Positions 31,278 to 36,867 of a stretch of 36,867 bases of DNA are shown here, piece after piece; within the stretch, counting starts at the first letter, position 1, and each line of letters begins with the position of its first letter. The notes under the pieces are model-generated. The model did not search any database and was not told the DNA's origin. It saw only the letters and a program-made list of their open reading frames with translations. This stretch comes from Pseudomonadota bacterium. Its GTDB lineage: Bacteria; Pseudomonadota; Gammaproteobacteria; Steroidobacterales; Steroidobacteraceae. Position numbers and translations under genes: made by a program. The DNA is taken from positions 1 through 36,867 of the forward strand of contig JANXWS010000071.1 of assembly GCA_025351005.1 (NCBI GenBank), written 5' to 3'.

Positions 31278-32333
31278 CTAGTTTCCCGCGGCGTCGGAGC
31301 CGCTCACCGTCAATTCGTCGACCGCTCGCAACTGCGCGCTGGCCCCGCACGACGCCCGGATCACGAGCGTCGTTGCGACCGTCTGGGTCGACGTTGGCGT
31401 CGCGGCCGGCGCGCCGACCGCAGCCGCTATACCATCGAGCGCGCGGGCACCGAGTTCGGCCATCGGCACGCGCACGGTCGTCAGTGGCGGCGAGACGAAT
31501 CTGGCGAGCGGAATGTCGTCAAATCCGGCCAACGCCACGTCGCCTGGCACCGCCACGCGCGCCTCGTTCAACGCATGCAGGCAGCCAAGCGCCGTCATGT
31601 CGTTCGCGGCGAACACCGCTTCCGGACGCTCGTCGAGCGTGAGAAGCCGTTGCGCCGCCCGGTAGCCGGACTCTTCGCTGAAGTCGCCCGGCAGCACGAA
31701 TTCCTTGAGGTCGGGCCCGAACTCGGCAATCGCCTCGCAATAGCCGGCGAGTCGCTCCGTGGCATCGAAGTTGTTCTGCGGTCCGGCGATGAAGGCGATG
31801 CGGCGATGGCCGACCTGCGCCAGATGGCGGACCATGGCCCGCGCGCCGCCGCGGTTGTCCAGGCAGAAAGACGAATGGCTGTTGCCACGCACCGGCGAGT
31901 TCATGAGCACCGCCGGCGTGTCGTCGGCGAAATGGTCGGCGAGGAATGCCGAGTCCGCGTACGGCGACATGATCAGCAGGCCATCGACGCGACCCTTGAG
32001 CGCGCGGATCGCGAGCACGGCCTCCGCCGCGGAGCCGTGCACGCCGGACAGCAGCAGATGCAGTCCGCGCCGACGAGCCGCTTGGTCGATGCCACGAATG
32101 ATTTCAGAGAAGTATTCGCCGTAGAGATCGGGCAGCAGCACGCCGATGGTGTTCGTGAGTCCGGTGCTCAGGCTGCGCGCGGCGCTGTCGGGTACGTAGC
32201 GCATGCGCTCGACGACGCGGAGGATTCTCGTTCGCGTCGCGTGCGTGACGTTGCCGTGCCCGTTGATGACGCGGGACACGGTCGCTGTCGACACGCGCGC
32301 CTCGCGCGCAACGTCTTTCAATGTTGCTGCCAA
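31278..32333 (-). CDS. LacI-family transcriptional regulator
   Basis: 351 residues from a TTG start at 32333. An internal in-frame TTG codes for the fifth residue; a G-rich run precedes 32333. The LacI helix-turn-helix is at 4-25 (TLKDVAREARVSTATVSRVI) and the hinge helix PDSAARSLSTGLTNTIGVLL follows. Residues 62-330 form the periplasmic-binding-protein-like sensor, with DLYGEYFSEIIRGIDQAARR, GRVDGLLIMSP, GHRRIAFIAGP, VFAANDMTALG and ALAGFDDIPLARFVSPPLTT. It is a cytoplasmic repressor probably released by an oligosaccharide or sugar phosphate. It is co-oriented with the receptor gene 121 nt downstream. Two LacI-type operators lie 13 and 34 nt before its start codon, so it should repress itself and, through read-through, possibly the receptor. 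Confidence 0.95.
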   Translation of the reverse strand: MAATLKDVAREARVSTATVSRVINGHGNVTHATRTRILRVVERMRYVPDSAARSLSTGLTNTIGVLLPDLYGEYFSEIIRGIDQAARRRGLHLLLSGVHGSAAEAVLAIRALKGRVDGLLIMSPYADSAFLADHFADDTPAVLMNSPVRGNSHSSFCLDNRGGARAMVRHLAQVGHRRIAFIAGPQNNFDATERLAGYCEAIAEFGPDLKEFVLPGDFSEESGYRAAQRLLTLDERPEAVFAANDMTALGCLHALNEARVAVPGDVALAGFDDIPLARFVSPPLTTVRVPMAELGARALDGIAAAVGAPAATPTSTQTVATTLVIRASCGASAQLRAVDELTVSGSDAAGN

Positions 32334-32860
32334 CCCGCCCCCCGCTGAAACCGATTACACTGTGGGTGTAAGCGGTTACCTTTCCGTTGCGCGCAGCGTA
32401 CTACCGAGGGCGGGCGGTTTGTCAAGAAGTGTCGTAGGTGCCCGCTGCAGGCAGACCGCCAGGTCGCATTGTGCGTCGCAGCACCCCATCGTGTCTTCGA
32501 TCGCAGCGGCGACGCCGGCCGGCACAGATGACGTCGGGCGGATTGAACGCTCGCCGCCTCGGCCCTGCAGAACGCCCCGACACCGACGGCACCCGACAAA
32601 TTCCGCGCCGCGCACTACGCCGCCTTGCCGGGGCGGCCACCATCATTGACACTCCACGTCCCGTGACCACGTCCCAAACAGCCCGCCCGCAGCTCCACTC
32701 GCGCGCGGTGCCCGGGCAGTTACTCCATCCGCGCACCCTCCCGTGTCGAGCAGGAAGCCGTCGAGACACGCGCCGCCGACCGGTTCGTCTCCGTTGCGAA
32801 CGCGCAACGGCGCCGTCCGGCGCTTCGATGGCCATTGGCGGCCGAAGCCGTTGACGGTAG
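32334..32860. other. divergent intergenic region between lacI and the ABC ATPase gene
   Basis: It contains the two LacI operators near its left end. The remaining roughly 480 bases have no supported gene; reading frames are arginine/proline/serine-rich. No clear -35/-10 pair for the plus-strand genes was found, although a promoter for the ATPase gene is expected here. Confidence 0.55.
32346..32380 (-). promoter_or_regulatory. tandem LacI operators overlapping the lacI promoter
   Basis: On the plus strand TGAAACCGATTACA (32346-32359) fits the LacI-family consensus TGNAANCGNTTNCA at every position, and TGTAAGCGGTTACC (32367-32380) at all but the last. Their centres are 21 bp apart, two helical turns, favouring cooperative binding. 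On the minus strand TGTAAT (32359-32354) is a good -10 box inside the first operator. It would give a leader of only about 14 nt before the TTG start. Confidence 0.75.
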
Positions 32861-33975
<1,115 letters not shown>

Positions 33976-33976
<1 letters not shown>

Positions 33977-34806
33977 TGTCGCCAAAGCCGGTTCCCGGCG
34001 GCGGGGCAAGTGCACTCGGTGCCGTCGCAGACCCTCGGCGCCTGCGTGAATCCATGGAGCTCGCGCGCTTCCTTCTGGTCTGCGGTGTCTCGATCCTGTT
34101 GGCAGGTTGCGTCGCACGCGGCCCGTGGTCATTGCAGGAAGGCCAGCACCCGCAGTCCTTCCAGCGCGAGGTGACCGTCAGGACGGACGGCCGGTTGCTT
34201 CTGTACCTGCCGGCCGGATTCAGTGGTCGTGGCGCGACCCGGTATCCGCTGCTGATATTTCTGCATGGCTCCGGCGAAGCCGGCCGCGACCTCGACAAGG
34301 TCAAGGCCTGGGGTCCGCCAAGGCTCGTCGGATCGCGCGCGGATTTCCCGTTCATCGTCGCGTCGCCGCAATCTGCACGCAATCATTTCGGGGGCTTTGA
34401 TCCGGTCATGCTGAACGCCATGCTGGATGAACTGCTGGCGCGGCTGCCGATCGATCCAGATCGCATCTATCTCACGGGCCTCAGCATGGGCGGCATCTGG
34501 AGCTACGGCTGGGCAAGCCTCAATCCCGAGCGCTTCGCCGCTATCGCTCCAGTCTGCGGCGCGTGGGACCCCGTCGACGCGTGCCGGCTGCGGGACATCC
34601 CGGTGCGGGCCTTTCACGGCGGGAAAGACGACGTCGTGCCGGTCGACGCCGACCGGGCGATGATCGACGCGATCAACGCTTGTGGCGGCGATGCGCAGCT
34701 CAAGGTCTACCCGGACGTTGGCCACGACTCCTGGAATCCGGCCTACGCGGAGCCCGAACTCTTCAGCTGGCTCCTGCAGCAGCATCGCCAACGTCGCGCC
34801 CATTGA
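33976..34806 (+). CDS. serine-esterase-like alpha/beta-hydrolase lipoprotein
   Basis: 276 residues from ATG 33976, coupled to the ATPase gene by TGATG. A second start at M27 (34054) gives a cleaner lipoprotein signal: ELARFLLVCGVSILLAGC, with C45 as the lipidated cysteine in this numbering. The hydrolase core has YPLLIFLHGSGEAGRDLDKV at 90-109, the nucleophile S170 in GLSMGG, an acid D218 or D219 in FHGGKDDVVP, and H250 in VGHDSW. This catalytic triad order is that of the polyhydroxybutyrate depolymerase/feruloyl-esterase-like (CE1-related) and dienelactone-hydrolase-like groups. It probably removes acyl substituents from a glycan in the periplasm or at the outer membrane. The substrate is unknown. 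It lies between the ATPase and GH39 genes. Confidence 0.82.
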
Positions 34807-34812
34807 CCGCAT

Positions 34813-34832
34813 CCAGCAGCGGCCGCTGCTGG
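34813..34832 (+). terminator. 20-bp perfect palindrome between esterase and GH39 genes
   Basis: CCAGCAGCGGCCGCTGCTGG (34813-34832) is fully self-complementary and folds as an 8-bp stem with a GGCC tetraloop. It lies 6 nt after the esterase stop and 22 nt before the GH39 GTG. There is no U-tract. It may be an attenuating or mRNA-stabilising hairpin, or a dyad operator. Confidence 0.5.
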
Positions 34833-34854
34833 TAGCCATCGTCGAAGGTGGAGC

Positions 34855-36465
34855 GTGAGTCGTCCGACGCGCGGCCTGCCGACGCGCGCAGCGGCTTGGG
34901 CACGAAGCATGTTCGGACGCCCGCGGATGTGTTTTGATGCCTGCGTCGTGGGTCCCCTGGTGGGCGCCGTGGGCCGATTCCTGCCGCCGCTGGCCGCACT
35001 GCTGTCGCTCTGCTTCGCGATCACTCCGGCGTGGGCGCAGGCCGAAGAGCTGATCACGATCGACCCCGCCGCCCGGGCGACGCCGTTTCCGCATTTCTGG
35101 GAGCGGATATTCGGATCGGGGCGCGCGGCGCTCGCGCTCCGGGAAAGCTACCGCCAGGACCTGCGCGCGGTCTCGGACGTTACCGCGGCCGCGTACGTCC
35201 GCTTTCACGGCATTTTCCATGACGAACTCGGTGTGTACGACGAGGATCGCCACGGCCGGCCGGTCTACAACTTTTCTTACGTCGATCAGATCTACGACGG
35301 ACTGCTGGCGAGCGGCGTCCGGCCGTTCGTCGAGATCAGTTTCATGCCCGGCAAGCTCGCGCAACACCCGCTGTACCAGTCATTCTGGTATCGGCCAATC
35401 GTCTCGCCGCCGAAGGATTACGCGCGTTGGGATGCCCTGATTGCTGCGCTGGTGCGGCATCTGATCGACCGGTACGGAGCCGAGGAGGTAGGCCGCTGGT
35501 ACTTCGAGGTCTGGAACGAACCGAATCTCGGGTTTTGGGGCGGAAGTCCACGGCAGGCGACTTACTGGGATCTTTACGATCACACGGCGCGAGCGCTCAA
35601 GGCGGTCGACCCGCGCCTGCGGGTCGGTGGTCCCGCGACGGCGCAGGCGGCCTGGGTGTCCGCATTTATCCGCCACTGCGTCGAGCGTCGCGTGCCGGTC
35701 GACTTCGTGTCCACCCACGTCTATGCGAACGATACGCCTGAGGACGTATTTGGCACGCACCAGCCGATCGCGCGCGAGCGGATGGTCTGTCTTGCGGTCC
35801 GTCGGGTTCACGACGAAGTCGCCGATTCCGCACTGCCGACGCTGCCGCTCATCTGGAGCGAATTCAACGCGAGCTTCCGGAATGAACCGGCCGTGACGGA
35901 CTCTAGCTACATGGGGCCGTGGCTCGCGCAGACCATCAGTGATTGCGACGGCCTCGTGGAGGACATGTCCTACTGGACGTTCTCCGACGTCTTCGAAGAG
36001 GGTGGGGTCGTCAAGACACCGTTCCACGGTGGCTTCGGCCTGCTTGCGGCGGGAGGCATCCCGAAGCCCGCTTTCAATGCCTTCGCGCTGCTGCACACGC
36101 TGGGCGAGACACGGCTCGCGCTCGCCTCCCCGGGTGCCCTACTGACCCGGCGTGCGGACGGCTCGCTCGCGCTTGCCCTCTGGAACTACGCCGCTCCCGG
36201 CGCCGGCGGCGCCCCGCGGACCGTGCGGCTCGCGCTCGCCGGTCCTGCCTGGCACTCAGCGCAGGTGATCGCGATCGACCCGGATCACGGCGACGTTCAC
36301 GATGCCTATCGCCGGATGGGCTCACCGCAGTACCCGACCCGGGAGCAGCTCGCGCAGTTAAAACTCGCGGCCGCCTTGCCCGCGATGACGGAGCATTCGC
36401 TGGCTGCCGGCGAGATGACCCTGACGCTACCGGCGCACGGCCTCGCACTCGTCACGATTCATTGA
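34855..36465 (+). CDS. GH39-family secreted glycosidase
   Basis: 536 residues from GTG 34855, with AAGG and GGAG a few bases upstream. A long N terminus and hydrophobic segment lead to the cleavage site PAWAQA at about 63. The GH39 TIM barrel follows, with FPHFWERIFGSGRAALALRE, YVRFHGIFHDELGVY and ISFMP. The acid/base is E222 in the WNEPN motif and the nucleophile is E336 in WSEFNAS; STHVYAND lies between them. A C-terminal beta-sandwich (about 430-536) is typical. It is periplasmic or secreted. Family members are mostly beta-xylosidases and alpha-iduronidases, with others acting on bacterial exopolysaccharide or plant glycans. Its substrate is unknown. It may process the same polymer as the neighbouring locus or a decorated version of it. 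Confidence 0.9.
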   Translation: MSRPTRGLPTRAAAWARSMFGRPRMCFDACVVGPLVGAVGRFLPPLAALLSLCFAITPAWAQAEELITIDPAARATPFPHFWERIFGSGRAALALRESYRQDLRAVSDVTAAAYVRFHGIFHDELGVYDEDRHGRPVYNFSYVDQIYDGLLASGVRPFVEISFMPGKLAQHPLYQSFWYRPIVSPPKDYARWDALIAALVRHLIDRYGAEEVGRWYFEVWNEPNLGFWGGSPRQATYWDLYDHTARALKAVDPRLRVGGPATAQAAWVSAFIRHCVERRVPVDFVSTHVYANDTPEDVFGTHQPIARERMVCLAVRRVHDEVADSALPTLPLIWSEFNASFRNEPAVTDSSYMGPWLAQTISDCDGLVEDMSYWTFSDVFEEGGVVKTPFHGGFGLLAAGGIPKPAFNAFALLHTLGETRLALASPGALLTRRADGSLALALWNYAAPGAGGAPRTVRLALAGPAWHSAQVIAIDPDHGDVHDAYRRMGSPQYPTREQLAQLKLAAALPAMTEHSLAAGEMTLTLPAHGLALVTIH

Positions 36466-36795
36466 TCGATCGCCGGCGCCCCGGTCGCCAGGCCTACCGA
36501 CTCGGATCAGACCGTTGCCGTCGACTTCCGCTCAGCGCGGCCGCGACGGCTGCCGTTGGTGACCCCGTCCCGCCTGTTGCGCTCGATGATCCTGCAGTGC
36601 AGCATTGTCCAGGGGACGCGGGCCGGCACGCGCCGCCGATTCCAACGCGGCTAGCGACTCCGGCGCAGCCGCCGCGGGCCACGAACCACCGCGGCGCGCC
36701 CACCGGACTTCGGCGGCCGGCCCCAGCACAGCGGTCAGGACGATTGGGTCACAATGCGCGAGGTTCCTTCGTTGGGGCGGGTTCCAGGAGACTCG
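36466..36795. other. gene-free stretch before the last gene
   Basis: Small open frames in both directions are Ala/Arg-rich and unrelated to any family I know. No strong hairpin, RNA gene or clear promoter was found; the start of the next gene has its own ribosome-binding site. Confidence 0.5.
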
Positions 36796-36867
36796 GTGCG
36801 ATCGCGACTCGTCAGCCGCCGAGACGTCCTGGTCGGAGGCCTCGCGGCAGCACTGCCGTTCGGCGTG
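36796..36867 (+). CDS. partial gene with a twin-arginine signal peptide
   Basis: 24 codons to the window edge, from GTG 36796 with AGGAG (36786-36790) 5 nt before it. The N terminus reads RSRLVSRRDVLVGGLAAALP. The SRRDVLV stretch fits the twin-arginine pattern, followed by a short hydrophobic, Ala/Gly-rich segment. It should therefore be exported folded to the periplasm. The enzyme family cannot be told from this fragment. Neighbouring glycosidase genes suggest another glycan-active or redox protein. Confidence 0.72.
   Translation, partial: MRSRLVSRRDVLVGGLAAALPFGV

Overview
The window is GC-rich, densely coded DNA from a Gram-negative bacterium. A large TonB-dependent receptor ending in Phe, a tryptophan-halogenase-like protein beside it, a lipoprotein glucanase, a periplasmic BON protein and a Tat-signal protein together fit a gammaproteobacterium of the Xanthomonadales/Nevskiales/Steroidobacterales kind. 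This taxonomic guess comes from gene content only. No rRNA, tRNA or CRISPR array was recognised.

Left part (1-13.9 kb): mostly unrelated housekeeping and accessory genes. In order these are a DUF5996 protein, a YXWXPGXW-repeat secreted protein, a DUF1428 protein, a small HTH/membrane-protein pair, an HTH/nucleotidyltransferase pair that looks like a toxin-antitoxin or addiction module, a BON-domain gene broken by a single-base frameshift, a class IV aminotransferase with an EamA transporter, a quinone oxidoreductase, a small two-TM protein, a GlxA-type regulator overlapping a cytochrome P460 gene, an O6-alkylguanine DNA alkyltransferase, and a lipoprotein built of repeated TVNGSI-like turns. 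The 4.4-6.0 kb stretch is locally AT-rich. It holds a 159-bp element with perfect 19-bp inverted ends, and a diverged copy of that end lies beyond the nucleotidyltransferase gene, so this part looks mobile.

Right part (13.9-36.5 kb): one large carbohydrate-utilisation locus. On the minus strand, reading leftwards from 32.3 kb, come a LacI regulator, a TonB-dependent receptor, a tryptophan-halogenase homologue, a GH144-type lipoprotein, an ABC solute-binding lipoprotein, two ABC permeases, a 1048-residue secreted discoidin plus six-hairpin protein of unassigned family, a GH94 phosphorylase related to the phosphorylase half of cyclic beta-1,2-glucan synthase, and a GH1 beta-glucosidase. The last seven genes are packed with overlaps of 1-4 nt or gaps of 9-15 nt and look like one operon. 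Facing away on the plus strand are the ABC ATPase (MsmK/UgpC type), a serine-esterase lipoprotein and a GH39 enzyme. Two near-perfect LacI-family operators sit directly upstream of lacI.

Working model: the GH144 enzyme cuts beta-1,2-glucan outside the inner membrane and the receptor takes up large pieces. The 1048-residue protein may trim or debranch them in the periplasm. The ABC system imports sophoro-oligosaccharides, the GH94 enzyme phosphorolyses them and GH1 finishes the small products. The beta-1,2-glucan assignment rests on GH144 and the synthase-like GH94 occurring together, and is inference. The roles of the 1048-residue protein and the halogenase homologue are the least explained parts.

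The window ends in the first 24 codons of a gene with a twin-arginine signal peptide.
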